From: Melieria omissa
Lineage: Eukaryota; Arthropoda; Insecta; Diptera; Ulidiidae
DNA: 64,000 nt
Assembly (NCBI GenBank): GCA_963971225.1
Contig: OZ020267.1
Location: forward strand, 6,630,851-6,694,850
Direction of reading: 5' to 3'
The notes below the pieces were generated by a model. That model worked only from the letters and a program-made list of their open reading frames with translations, searched no databases and was not told the DNA's origin. Positions 10,090 through 22,400 of this stretch are shown one piece after another (positions within the stretch are counted from its first letter, which is position 1; every line of letters starts with the position of its first letter). The position numbers and the translations under genes were made by a program.

Positions 10090-13000
10090 TTTGCAACTAG
10101 TTTTTATATGTTGTTATTAAATATTATAAAAGATTTTGTTTTATAAAGTTTTTCTTTTATTTTACTATATTTTTATATTATTAATTTTTGTTTTTATTTT
10201 AATTAATACTCCAATTTCAAAATATTAAAATTTTTTATATTTTGTTGTTTAGAGTTTAAAAATGTTAATAAGCATTTTCATTAGCTCAGCGCATCAGTTT
10301 TGTTTTTCTCAAATTTCACTGCTTTATCATATTAAATTTTATTTTTATATTATTTATTATTTTTTTTAGTATTTTAATATTCCAATTTTAAATATTTAAA
10401 TTTTTTAAATTTTTCTGCTCAGAGTTTAAAAATTTTAATAAGCATTTTGATTTGCTCAGCGCATCAGTTTAGTTCTTCTTTATTTTCACTGCTTGAGTAC
10501 AATATGTATGCATGCATGTATTTGTTATATATATGTAATACATATATGTTTTATAAAAAGTAGAATAAAGAGTTTATCATTTCATTATTCATATTGAATA
10601 AATTTTTTTTTGCTTATCATGAATCTCGCTCAATCACTTTGGCCCGTCGATTGGGCCGGAGGGCGAATCGTCAAGTCAGCCTGTAGTCTTTAAGCTGCAA
10701 TACTAATCTTTAGTGGCATCGACTAACAGCACAAATGTTTTGCCATGCTCGTACAATTGCAAAATAAGATTAGTACTCTAGGGTTAAGTTGATTGAGTGC
10801 TGAATGTAGACAGCAACACTGCACCACAGGCCCACACGGGCCACTTCAATCACAAATTGTGCTTCTGCTTCTGTTTACATTACGCTTTCGATTTTGTACA
10901 ATTGAAACTCTTTAGCGGACATATAAAAATATATATGGTTCAAAAGTGTACGTATGTACGTATGTGTATGCACATAAATATATGAAAATATGTGTAATGT
11001 ATTTACTTGTTGTATGTGTCCAATAATTTTGCTTCTACTGCATAATTTTGATAATTCCTAACTATTTACGTCTAAAGGTTTGAATGCAGCTCAAAGGGCG
11101 CCGAAATGAGAAAAAATACGAAAATATTTAACAATTACGTATGCAACCCTTGCACAACAAATTTGTCAAACAAACTTCGATTTTTGTTTTTATATTTGTC
11201 ATGCAATTTTTAAATTTCAATCCAATTTGTCTGTAGAAGAAATGAAAAACCGTTCGAAAAGAAAATCACCTACAGTGGAACCGCAAACCTAAAACTAAGT
11301 GTTAAATTAAAAAACGCAAATCTAGACAACAATCCGAGTGACAACGAAGTTCATTTACATTTTTTATTTCAATTGTTTAATTTCTTAATTTGTATTTTAT
11401 TGACTTTATTTTAATTATGATTTCAGTTTTTTTTTTGGTACATAATTCGTGTATTTGTAGCGACTTAACATACAAATTAAAACTCACATTCATATACTAA
11501 CACATCCAAGCTATGAACTAAAGATTAACAAAAATGAAAAGCATAAAAAGCCTAAAAATTAAAAAATATTTATATATATACCTATATATTTTAAATTGTA
11601 TGTATGTATGTATAATCAAATTTAATGATTGAGGTGGCAATTTACAAGAAAAAAACAAAAATAAACGTACATTTATTTTTTGTATTTATTTTTATACATT
11701 TTGTGTTTGAGATGCTAGCCGAAACAGAATTTTGTTCTAAACAAAAAATAATTAAAAAAAACAATTTGCAACAAAAAGCTGAAGCAATTTTTTCGAATTT
11801 TTTTTGGGATAAACTTTCATGTTGTTGCTTTTGAGGCGTTAAAAAGCAAATGTTGCCATTCTTTCTTCTTCACTTTAGTTTTTGTTTATTCAGAAAATAT
11901 CACATTGATGGATTTTTAGATTTTTATTTTTTGGACTTTTCGACGTGGTTTTTTTTTGTTTTAAATTTCGATATAGTTTTAATTTATATTTGTCATTTAA
12001 TATAAATAGAATTATTTTGCTTGCTTTTTGTTTTGCTGCATGTATTTCCGATTTCTTTTTGTTGTTGCTTTTCTTTGCTTCATCACTAAACTAAACTAAA
12101 TACCAAAAATAATAATTTTGAATATCACAAAATGTTTATTTATTTAAATTTTTTATGTTTTTCAATTTTTTTCAAAATTTTTTTATTTTAATTTTTTTAT
12201 TTTGGTTAGAGTTAAAATTGAATTTTTCCATACATTTTAAAAAAAGTTAAAAACTAAAAAATTAAAAGAACCAGGACAGCCTACATGCTGCCGAGAGAAC
12301 ACTAAAGCTTAGATTAAAAAATTAAAATTACCAAAAAAAAACAATTAAAAAATAGGATTCCTTTGAAGCGAGTGCTAATTTCTTCCATTGAGCGAAGTTA
12401 CAGCGCGTGTTGTTTTATTAGATAATGTTTAGTATGTGCGTATGTGGTATAGATTTGTTTTCACCTTAGCAAATTGGCACTGGGCAAGTGCACAAATACA
12501 GGGTGGCCTCATATGTTTGGTTACTCTGAACGTTCATTGCATTTGGTGTGAACAAACAACGAAGGTTTGGTGGAAAGTGGCACAGATGCGGTGCAGGTCG
12601 CTCAGGAAGAGCTAAAAACAGTTAGTGTACCAGTAAACAGGCATTTGGCACCACTGTGCTTTCAATCTTGTTGGCTTGATTTCAATTTTCAATCAGATTG
12701 ATTAAATGATTAATTTGTTTTAACTGTTTTCCTTGCCACCTTAAACCACAAATGGCATTTACACTATGAACTTTCATTGTTGATGGAAAGAAAAACAAAT
12801 ACGAATTAGTTGTTCTCTACAAAATACAAAATAATAGTTTGTTTAGATCTCTAAAAAAAATTTAAAAATTACAAACAATTACAAAGTATTATAGAATTGT
12901 TGAAAGCACTCGTAACTAAACAAAGAACACTTATCAACACTTGGACTATCAGTTAAAATTATTGATTTCATTTCATATTTAAAAAATAATCGTAATCATA

Positions 13001-13440
13001 GAATTAAATCTTCGTACTCCTTCGACCGTTACGTCTTCGATTAATATTAAAACTGAAATGCATTTGAGGTATATTGATTTTTGTTTGTTGTTGCTGGTGT
13101 GTGTGTGTGCTAATTGCAATCTTCATCGTCACAATTAACACTGACTTAAAATTAATAAAAATATATATATATATATATGTATATGTATGTATATAGTAAA
13201 ATTAACACATAAATGACCTAAACGACAAGTGTTGACATTTATAATAATAATATTTATGACAATAATAGTTGCAAATAACATAACTTACGCACAAAATTAA
13301 CACACGCGCAGCGAGTGGAAGGCAATTATGACAACGAATACAAAATATTGTATGCAGCCCAGTGTGAAAAGAGCAGCGAACCAGGACCAGCTGACGTTGA
13401 AGAAGCGGTGACTGCACTAAGTTGTTGCTCAACTCAGTTT
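10090..13440. other. AT-rich intergenic stretch
   Basis: Low-complexity AT-rich sequence with T-runs and A-runs. Two related segments near 10200-10280 and 10360-10450 share the block TAATAAGCATTTT and GCTCAGCGCATCAGTTT, so a local duplication of about 170 bp is visible. No gene is supported. The poly-Phe/Lys reading frames follow from base composition. Confidence 0.4.
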
Positions 13441-14069
13441 CGGCCTCAGAAATGTCAAATTCGAAGCTTCCAACCAGTTTGTGTACAATAATGAGCCTTT
13501 CTTATTTTTCTCTATATAGATTTGAAAGTTGTAGTTGTGTTAATATCAAATTGTAATTATTTGAAAATTTCTTTCTAGAAATCATAGTTTCATTCAGAGA
13601 CCATAACTTTCAAGAAAGCATCAAGCGTTCTTTACTTGAACCCAAGTTATAGTTCACTTTTGTTTCGTAATATTCCATTATGAACCTCCATTTTGACTGG
13701 CAAGAGAACAACCATTTATGTATTTGGAAGTCGCATTTGGTAAACATTCCATAAACATTTCATAAAATCGACACAATTTACCCACTTGCAGTTCTCTTCA
13801 GGTTTTTAGAGTAGTATCTATAAACTTGGCAGATTCGATAGTCAGACCTGAGCTCCGTTTGTTGACCACAGTTTACAAAGTCTGCGTTTCTCGACAGCCG
13901 AATATTGGCGCAGCTTCGTAGTGGTTGTTGAAAAAACTGGAACTGAGGTGCCAATTCCAAATATGGACTCTATGGCACAGTGTTCGTTGTCCAAGTGGCT
14001 GCCTGGCAGAACTACGATTCAGATGTGGGATATTTTATATGATCAAGTGGCCTATGGACGATACTGTTG

Positions 14070-14410
14070 CACAGTGTTTTTATAGTTTTTAACTGTTTTA
14101 AGTTTGGTTCGTAGAATGAACTGTTTTTTTTAGTAGAAAGAGCTTCTTCTCTATTATCCAGTGATCGTTGTTTTGTCACTGCAAGGATAAGGTTCAACGA
14201 CTTTGATCTTTCTATCCAGCGCTATCCACAAGCAAATTGCAGTGTTTTTGTAGTTCTTGAACTGTCTTCAGTTCGGTTCGTAGAACTAACTATTTTTTGT
14301 AGGAAAAGCTTCTTCCTTTTCTATGATCCAGTGATCGTTGTTTTGTCAGTGCAACTTATGGTCAATAGGCTCGTAGCAAGGATAAGGTTCAACGACTTTG
14401 ATCCTTTACT
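14070..14410. repeat. Diverged tandem duplication, about 170 bp
   Basis: Two adjacent copies, about 14070-14212 and 14239-14410, share CAGTGTTTTT at the start, GGTTCGTAGAA in the middle, and the blocks CCAGTGATCGTTGTTTTGTC and AAGGATAAGGTTCAACGACT at the end. The second copy has an extra ~30 bp before the last block. There is no coding content. Confidence 0.8.
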
Positions 14411-15134
14411 TCAATTTCCAACTCATATCGGTAGTTATTACGAACTCAAGTTAAAGTTTCTCTGTTCATGAATTTCCACTAGAATAGATTTGACGACCTG
14501 TTGCTTGGTAGATTAAACATAATTTTTACCGAACTTTATGTTTAAATCTGTAATTTTGCTTTCATTGTCTTTTCCCAATAAAATCTTTCAGTTGAACTTT
14601 GGCGAGTCGTGTGTAGTAACATCTATGAGGTGTAGAACTGAACCATAGGCCTTGCAACACAATTTCCAACGATCCATGACAGATTGCAAAGATCGCCTTA
14701 GTATTCTGAGTTCTGGGAAATTTTTCTATGTGAAAAGTTTAAAATTGGGCATTTAGTTTTTTGATTCGTTTGTTGTTGTTGGATTTTGATGACATATGGT
14801 ACATCCATATTGAGCAAATATTTATTATAGATTCACACAAATGAATCATTTTGCTGATGCTGATCACTTTATAGGCTTAAGCGGGCCCATGTGTTGGTTT
14901 TCTTAATCTTTTTAGTTTTGCATTTCCAGTAATTGTGTCAGAAGTTGAGTATTTCCACCTTTTACTTGGTGCACATTTCAATGGATCATAACCATTTCTT
15001 CAACGTAGTTAAAATGTTTATTTAAAAATGTGTTGCTTTTGAAGCTTTGCTTTGTTGTTTATGGCATTTTTTAAAATTTGTGTTTAATCAAATCCATTGT
15101 ATACTGGTTCCAATAAATGTAAAGTATAACTCTG

Positions 15135-15790
15135 CTCTTATAATTTCGGTCGCTGGTCGTAGATGGTGGAAACACTGGCCGTAGGTAAAATCTCTGGTCC
15201 TAGAAAGATAAAACCTCTGGACAGAGGCAACTAACAATGATCCTAGAAAGAAGAACTGGTGGTACCTGAAACTAAAACTTAGAAGCGCTGGTCCTAGAAG
15301 GTAGAATATCTGGTCCTAGAAAGTAGAACCTCTAGACAGAGGTGAACAACTGACATTGGTTCTAGAAAGTAAAACCGGTGGTCCCACAAAGTATATCCCC
15401 TGGACCTAGAAGGTAGAAATGCTGCCTTAGAAGGTAGAATCTCTGGTCCTAGAAAGATAAAACCTCTGAAAAGAGGTAAGCAACTAACTAGAAAGAAGAA
15501 CCGGTGGTACCTAAAAGTAAAAACGATGGTTCTATAACTTAGAAACGCTGGTTCTATAACTTGGAAACGCTGGCCCTATAAGTTAGAATATCTGGTCCTA
15601 GACAGCAGAACCTCTGGACAGAGGTGAACAACTGACATTGGTTCTAGAAAGTAGAACCGGTGGTTCAACAAAGTAGATCCGCTGGACCGAAAAGGTAGAA
15701 ACGCTGGCTCTAGAGGGTAGAATCTCTGGTCTGGTTCTAGAAAGTAGAACCTCTGAACGGAGCCGAACAACTGACACTCAAGTGGGAGAG
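15135..15790. repeat. Minisatellite of CTAGAAAGTAGAACC-type units
   Basis: About 650 bp are built from degenerate units of roughly 20-30 bp with the core TCTGGTCCTAGAAAGTAGAA. Larger segments recur: the block ACAGAGGTGAACAACTGACA is at about 15334 and again at about 15615, giving a higher-order period near 280 bp. A 64-codon minus-strand frame here is just translated repeat. Confidence 0.8.
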
Positions 15791-16359
15791 TTGTAAAATT
15801 GTATTCAAGGCATGGAAAACTTCAAAATAGGTCTGTGGCTCATCAAAGACTCGAAATAATTGTTTCTTAGCTTCAAATTCATTGTTTGTTGAATGGGATT
15901 TCTTAACTTATTCTGACAATCTAGAAGCGGTTGAAAGAGCTTAAAAGCATAGAGGTAGATAAAATGGGCTTTTACTGCCCAAGGGATTTGAGTCTTAATT
16001 AATGAGCTATGGGTTGTATACAGAATTAAAGTAAAGGTTATATACGTCATTGCTGCTAATCAGTTGATAATAAATTGCATGGCATTAGCAAAAAATATCA
16101 AATAGTTCATAATCATTGTATATGCTTTCGTAAAAGTTTAATCGTTTTGAATAGCTTCCAGCTCGAGCAAAAAACGAATTGTCACGCGCAAAAGTGCTAA
16201 ATTCTAAAATATACATAAATGCCAATTTACATATGTATGTAGGTATGTACGAATGCTAGCATAGACGACTAAGGTAAATTGGTTAGTTGGTTGGCTGCTT
16301 GCTGGGTTACTCTAACGTCAACTTGAGTTCACACAACCGCTCGGGTCTGGTGTGCTCCA

Positions 16360-16384
16360 TAACAATGTTGTTGTTGTTGTTGTC
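16360..16384. repeat. GTT trinucleotide microsatellite
   Basis: Short run of GTT repeats. Similar GTT/TAG triplet runs recur at 16845-16860 and 17110-17160 in the putative 3' UTR of the distal fru exon. Confidence 0.7.
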
Positions 16385-16499
16385 GTCAACAAAATGATGT
16401 TAGTAAAACTTAAATGTAATAGGAAATTGTAGAACACAAAACTATGTACACACTTCGTAGCACACAAAACAAATAGTTAACAATTTAATTCAATTGAAA

Positions 16500-17575
16500 T
16501 CAATTCAATTCAATTCCATTCGACAATCAATCAATCTGCACAGCAGCTTTTGTAGAGGCGATCTTGCGCCGTTCCATCGTTCATCGATATCCATTTGGGG
16601 CAAACTGTACATACATACATGGTTGAAGGTGTTTATCAAGTGACATTAGTTTAATTGATTGATTTTGCAAATACAAATCGATACATGAAATGAGAAAGGA
16701 ACCTCTATGATTCTTCGGGATTAACAGAGTTAACATGATTCTATATATTAACATAATTGGTATTGGTGTGTGTAGGTATGAATGTGTACATATAGTAGAA
16801 GATCCCTTGCTGGCAATTTCCAGTTATTGTTGCTGCGGATGCTGCTGTTGTTGTTGTTGTCCATATTGCAGTAGTCATTGGTATAACAATGTATAGTTTT
16901 TGTAGTAGTAGTAGTGGCATTAACAATGGTTTGTGATAAACAATTAAAATTAATTACAGCGTAAAACAGGAAAATCAAATAAAAAGGAAAAGCGGCGTAA
17001 TGTATATACATCTCAACTCTATATATATAATATACATATACAATTAATATTCAGCACGGGGCGCGATAACATAATTATTGGATAAGATAAGCAACAATCG
17101 GAACGATTATTCTTGTTGTTGTAGTTGTTGTTGTAGTAATAATAGTAGTAGTTGTTGTTGTAGGGCGATTGCAATAGTACCGATAACGATAATTGTTATC
17201 GATAAAATAAGATCTAAACGGCATTTTTTGAGGCGCAGCGGCTGCAAGTTGGAGTTGTTGTAATGGTTGCTTTGCAGTATTTTGGTTGGTTGCTTGTCAT
17301 TCACATCAGCGTCGTCGTCATCGTCATTGGTGTTGCCTGGTTGGTCACTAATGTTGTGCAGTGGTGTTCGAAGCACCGCTCACCGTCGCACTTGCAATAT
17401 CTTCCTCGTCTCTGGCCGTTTTTACAATCGACAAACGACACTTCGAACGGCTCATTGTGCGATTTTTCTTTCTTCTAACGGTTCAGTGTGGTTGGCTCAA
17501 AATGGCTGATTACTATGTAAAATGTTGGGTTTTAGTTGATTGAAAGAGTAGTGTTGCGGGCCGTCCGACCGTCGC
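16500..17575 (-). other. fru: Putative 3' UTR of the distal fru exon
   Basis: Sequence just downstream of the TAA at 17578. It is rich in GTT/TAG triplet microsatellites and has no coding frame of note. No AATAAA was found close by on the minus strand; ATTAAA-type variants occur near 16650 and 16485, and AATAAA is found only near 15015-15020. The 3' end of fru is therefore not fixed by the sequence. Confidence 0.35.
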
Positions 17576-18075
17576 TTATATGGACGAGCTGAGCTTGAGC
17601 AGCCGATCGGGATGCTTGACGCGCAGGTGCGAGCGCAGCGTGTCGATGCGGCTGTACGTGGCCGGGCAGTAGGGGCACATGGAGCGCTGCGCGGTGTGCG
17701 AGTGGAAGTGATGCCATCGATTGGTGACCTCCTTGCCGCAGGAGCGGCAGCGCCACATGGTGCCCGGCTCCCGCGACTGTGTGAACATGTTGTGATAGGA
17801 CATCTGATGATGGGAGTTGTGGCCGCTGGTCGGCGTCACTGCGCCCAGCGCCTGTGACTGATTGTAGCCGTGCGGCTGGCCGCCGTTGCTGTTCAGCGAA
17901 CCGGTGCCGGTGCCGGCGCCGCCTCCGCTTCGTATATAGTCGAGCGGATGGTATTCGTTCTTGAGTGCCGCGCTCAGGTGCATGCCGAATGCGTGCGGCG
18001 GTGGCGGTGGCGGCGGCGGGGATGACGACGATGTGGTCGATAGCGGTGTCGATGGATGGTAGCGGCCCCCCGGTC
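17576..18075 (-). CDS. fru: fruitless alternative 3' exon, C2H2 finger pair, distal (C-like)
   Basis: This terminal exon adds the DNA-binding domain to one class of Fruitless nuclear BTB proteins. The acceptor AG is at 18077-18076, after a long pyrimidine tract, and the exon starts in phase 1, so the G left by the common exon and the first two bases GA make Gly. It encodes about 165 residues: a Ser/Pro/His-rich lead (PPPPPPPP near residue 20), a Gly/Thr-rich linker, then fingers WRCRSCGKEVTNRWHHFHSH and CPYCPATYSRIDTLRSHLRV followed by KH (C-x2-C-x12-H-x4-H), ending SSSI and TAA at 17578-17576. Fru isoforms bind different DNA motifs through these swapped exons. Its acceptor is the strongest of the three and its position is last, which fits the type usually called C; the letter is from memory and less sure than the gene. 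Confidence 0.88.
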
Positions 18076-18179
18076 CTGTAACCAATGAAAAAAAGAAAAC
18101 ACACACCACGCAATGGGGGCGATAATCAGCCCAAGAACAACAACAAAAAGAGAGAGTGAGAAACAAATGGAAGATGTGT

Positions 18180-18420
18180 ATCTGTGTGTGTGTGTGTAGG
18201 TGCTAAGTACTCTAGTAATGGCTGCGAATTGGGTCTGATGGCGCTAAGTTGGCGAGTTTCGATTGGCTGTTTGGCGACTCTACATAAATTGGGTCGATGG
18301 TGTAGGCGTTTGTGTAGATTCAAGGCAATAATACAATACACTAGTTTAAAGACCAGATCAAAACACACGGCATATACATAGAGTATATGCGTGAGTGTGT
18401 GTGTGTGTGTATGAGCAATT
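18180..18420. repeat. GT microsatellites in the intron before the distal fru exon
   Basis: Runs of GT at about 18183-18199 and 18393-18410. They lie within 350 bp upstream (in gene direction) of the acceptor at 18076. In the RNA they read as CA repeats. Confidence 0.7.
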
Positions 18421-18833
18421 TGCTATGCGCCTTCAACTATACAACTAGATCGACTAGATAATGCGTCTAAATTTGAAATACTCGTATTGCAATTGTTGTT
18501 TGTTGTTTCAATGCGTCAGATAATCACGAAATTCAACACAATGAACTCGGCACATTTATGGTATTTTTGTAAAAAAAAAATAGTTCATAAAAAAGCAGCT
18601 GTCATGTCTGTACATAGTGTTGAAGTCTGATCCAGCATCAGGGGTTTTTTGTGTGAATAGTGGTGAGAAAAATTTAAATGTAATGATTAAATATGAGCAT
18701 TAATGTTTATAGTGTAATGAAAGAGTGATAGAAAGGCGAAAAAAAGATGTAGGTATGTGAATGAGTGCTTGTCGGTATTGGTGTACGGATTGTTGTGTAG
18801 AAGTTCATCTATTGAACACTAAAGAACATAGCC

Positions 18834-18975
18834 CGATTTATTCGACGCTCAGGTTGGTTTCAGCTAAAACCGAATACAGGATGACAGGGGCTTACTTACA
18901 TTATTTTCGAGCCTTTGAGGTCTCCGAGTGTCCTTGCTGAGATTCAGCAAGCTGCCTGTCTCACCTAACCTAAGC
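18834..18975 (+). mobile_element. LINE 3' tail fragment ending in CCTAACCTAA
   Basis: About 140 bp of moderately GC-rich sequence ending CTCACCTAACCTAAGC. Similar CCTAAC-type ends are seen at 58095-58125 after a jockey-like coding remnant, which suggests this is the 3' UTR tail of a related element. No coding block is left, so the call is tentative. Confidence 0.3.
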
Positions 18976-19000
18976 TATCTATTAAAAACGACTCACTGGA

Positions 19001-19475
19001 CAGTGTTGCCAGATAAGGAGATTTCCTCCTAGATTTAGGAGATTCTTGGTCTTTTAGGAGAATTTTTAGGAGAACGAATTGTTTAACCCATTCGAGGTCG
19101 ATTGCATACCGTGTGTGCAATGGCTTTCCGAGGCTATAAGACAGTAATGTGTAATTATCAGTTATTCTGAGTAAACTAGTCGTCGAAATAAGATTTTTCT
19201 GGAACTAATGAAATCTGTAAAGTACAGGAAAAATAAATTTGGCATTGGTTTTACTGTGTACAATACAAAGAAACATAAAATTTTGCTCCTTTCCACCGCG
19301 TTCGAAAAAAATCGTCGTTTAGGAGATTTATATTTTAAGTTAGGGAATTTTTCGGAACTTTAGTGGATTTTTGGGAGATTTTTGGATAAGGAAGATTTTT
19401 TTAACTTTTGGAAGGAAATTTCAGTTTTTTTTAAAAGATTTAAGAGAAATTCATTTCAGGTATCTTGCAACACTG
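19001..19475. mobile_element. hAT-type MITE, 475 bp, with 8-bp target duplication
   Basis: The element starts CAGTGTTGC and ends GCAACACTG, a perfect 9-bp inverted repeat, flanked by the direct repeat TCACTGGA at 18993-19000 and 19476-19483, an 8-bp duplication as hAT elements make. The interior repeats the theme TTTAGGAGATTT and has no transposase frame. It sits about 1 kb upstream (in gene direction) of the distal fru exon acceptor. Confidence 0.8.
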
Positions 19476-19499
19476 TCACTGGATCGTTTTATTCTGCAA

Positions 19500-22400
19500 T
19501 CTGAAATACGTGATCTCCTAAAAAAGGTCCCAATTTCAGTTGTTCTGATTGATCCAAATATAAAATTAAGTCACGTCAAATAATTGAAATACTTGTGGAA
19601 TGAGTCCATCCAAGCTGTTCTGATTTTTCTTATTTTTAATGGGTTGACAAAGATATTTGATAACATTGAATTACCAAACAATTGTTATTGTGAGAAAATG
19701 GTCCCATTCCTGCAGTGCGTATTGATCCAAATCTCAAATGAAATTCTGTCAGATTATTGAAATACTTGTGGAATTCTAATTGGAATCAATTTTAGCCATT
19801 CCGATTGTCCAAATAGCCAATGAAAGTGTGCCAAATATAAAAAAAATGTTGGCAAATCAGAAGTTTGATTTTGTGCAAAAATAGTTCTAGTTGGTACTGA
19901 GACAGCGTCTTGTGAAAAACTGAGTGAAAACTAGGTATTCTAAGACTTATTAAGACAACAATAACGAGGCTTTTCCTATGTTCTATGTAGATTTTAGACT
20001 AAATGGACACAATTTGTTGAGGATCTAAGGCTACGCAGTCCCTTTTGAGTCAAGGATGTGCCCATCTTTAGCCATTACAGGCAAATAAGTTTTAAAGACG
20101 GTAAGAGAAATGCGAAGATTTTCGAGAGTGTTCACTTTAGATTAACTCGGTTAATCATTGATATTGAAATCGTTAAGCGAAGTGTGTAATGGCTCAGAAG
20201 CAAATTCATACTGAATGGCAGAATTTTTCTGTGGATCCAGCAAAAAAAAAGTTCCCAAACTCGAAGGCTGTTCGATTTGTGAGAAATTTAAATTTGTAAG
20301 TTTGTTAATGCATTTCATACGAATACTTCTATTGATGGTCCTACGAAAGATATAGTATGCCATGATGGCAGTGTATATGTAGTGATAGTCTTGTCGTTTC
20401 CGGGGCTTATCTAAACTAAAATGATCGAACTTTTAAGTGATCAGTTTTTACTGTAGTTAATGTGTCATAATGTATGTGTGTGTGTGTGGGTGGTAATCTG
20501 ACACATAATTGCATAGAATTGAATGTACGCAGTTATGTGAGAAGCATTAAATTTATTGTCTCCACAATTCGATGAAACTTTGTGCCCCTCGACACTGAGC
20601 TGATTTGAAGCGCATTTCTTAAAACAAATTTACTGCAGTGTTGTTTAAAACTTGTTGCAGTAAACAGACAGCAAATACCTAAGATTTAAGCTTTAAGGTC
20701 GCCGGAAATGTTTGTGTGTACTCGATGTGCGAAAATGCCTCCATTGTTTCTTATTGGATAAAATACAAAGACGCGATTGCAACGAAAATAAATGAATGTT
20801 TAGACAAAATCAGAAGTAAAATCTTTGTGACTTTTGTGTTTGTATTGTTATGTTTTTTGTAGTTTATTTTTATTTTTAGTTATAATTTTGTTTTATATAT
20901 TTTTTATTTTTTGTTATATATTTTTTGGGTGTAACGCATGTGCGAATCGGTAACGATTTTTCGCAAAACAAACTCAAGTCAGTAGAATGCGCGAAAAAAA
21001 AACTTGATATGAATGCTGAACGCAGAAATGCTGTTCAAATAATTTGTTGTTAAATAAGTTTTTGCTAAACGCTAACAATGGTGAAAAATGAGAGACTGAA
21101 AAAGTTTGAAGTATGATGGTATGCAAGAATTTTACGCTCGTCGTGTTGAGGCGAAGCGGAGCATGACTTAGGTTCAATATAGAAAAATACGTAAAAGTAA
21201 ATATGGCAAAATAAAAACAAATTATGTTTGTTTATTATGAAACAAAATACGAAATAATTTTAGCACATTGAAAGTATAAATAAAAAATTCATTTACCTAA
21301 TATTCATAAAAATAGTATTAAATTATATAAGAAATAAACCATAACAGGAATTTTGGGCCGATGATTTGAAAATTCATTTTGTCTGACGTGGATTCTGACA
21401 CATATAGACTGTCAAATTGTCATTAAACACCAAAAAAAATTAACCCACTCGAGTCAACTCAATTCACATTCACCCTTATACAGGGTGCCACCTAAAAACA
21501 ATGGTTCGGAAGCACAATTCATACGCGTAGCACTAACTAAAAGTCGTCAGGCAATGCAAAGACCATAAACCATAGGTGTAAATTTGATTTATTTAATTGG
21601 TTTTTCAATAAACTCCACTAAACTGAAACAAAAGAAATCACTTGTCGCATGTTTTTCAATTATATTTTTGCTTTATTATTGTTTTCATTTGCTTTTGAAA
21701 CTCTTTTCATTTTCCTCAGCTTTCTTGCTTTTGGCAATTGTTGGCCCTTCGAATCGCTGATTGGCACCGCGATCGACTGGGCCAACGAACGCCAATTTAG
21801 TTCTTAACAAATAAAATACAAAACATTTTTTTTGTTGCTGTTATTATTGTTGTTCGCTGTTGTTGTGGTTTGCAGTTGTTGTTGTTTATTTTTGTGTTTG
21901 CTTTTATTTTGTAATGAAATTAAATAATTAGATTAGTTGCTTGTTGTTGTTGTTAATTTCGCTATCGCTTTCGTCGTCATTTAAATAAAGGATTTTTTGT
22001 ATTGTTTGTGTTTTTTTGTTGTTGTAAAATATTTTTAATATAAAAAATTAACAAATGCTTCATCTTTTATCTCTTTTTGTTTTTTTCATATTCCATCTTC
22101 ATCTTCTTATTGTTTGTTTTTGTTTTACAGCTAAACTTAAGTTTAAGGTTTTTCTTAATGGTTGGGTTTAAAATTTCTTCTTCGTTTTTATTTTTATAAA
22201 TAGTAGCCTTATGTAATATTTTGTAATTTAAAAAATTTAGTTTATGTTAGAAAAATATATATAGACGATAAATTAGTGTAAAAAAATATGCATTAAATTT
22301 ACTTAAAATTAAAATAATGCCGGAAGTGGTTGTTGTTGCTATCAATTTGCACGCACTAATTGCTAAAGTTTTATAGAAATTCTGTAAATTAGTAACGAGT

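Noticed and set aside
17532..18113. Alternative minus-strand frame of 193 codons over the C-like exon
   Set aside because: Out of frame with the zinc fingers and of GC-rich low complexity.
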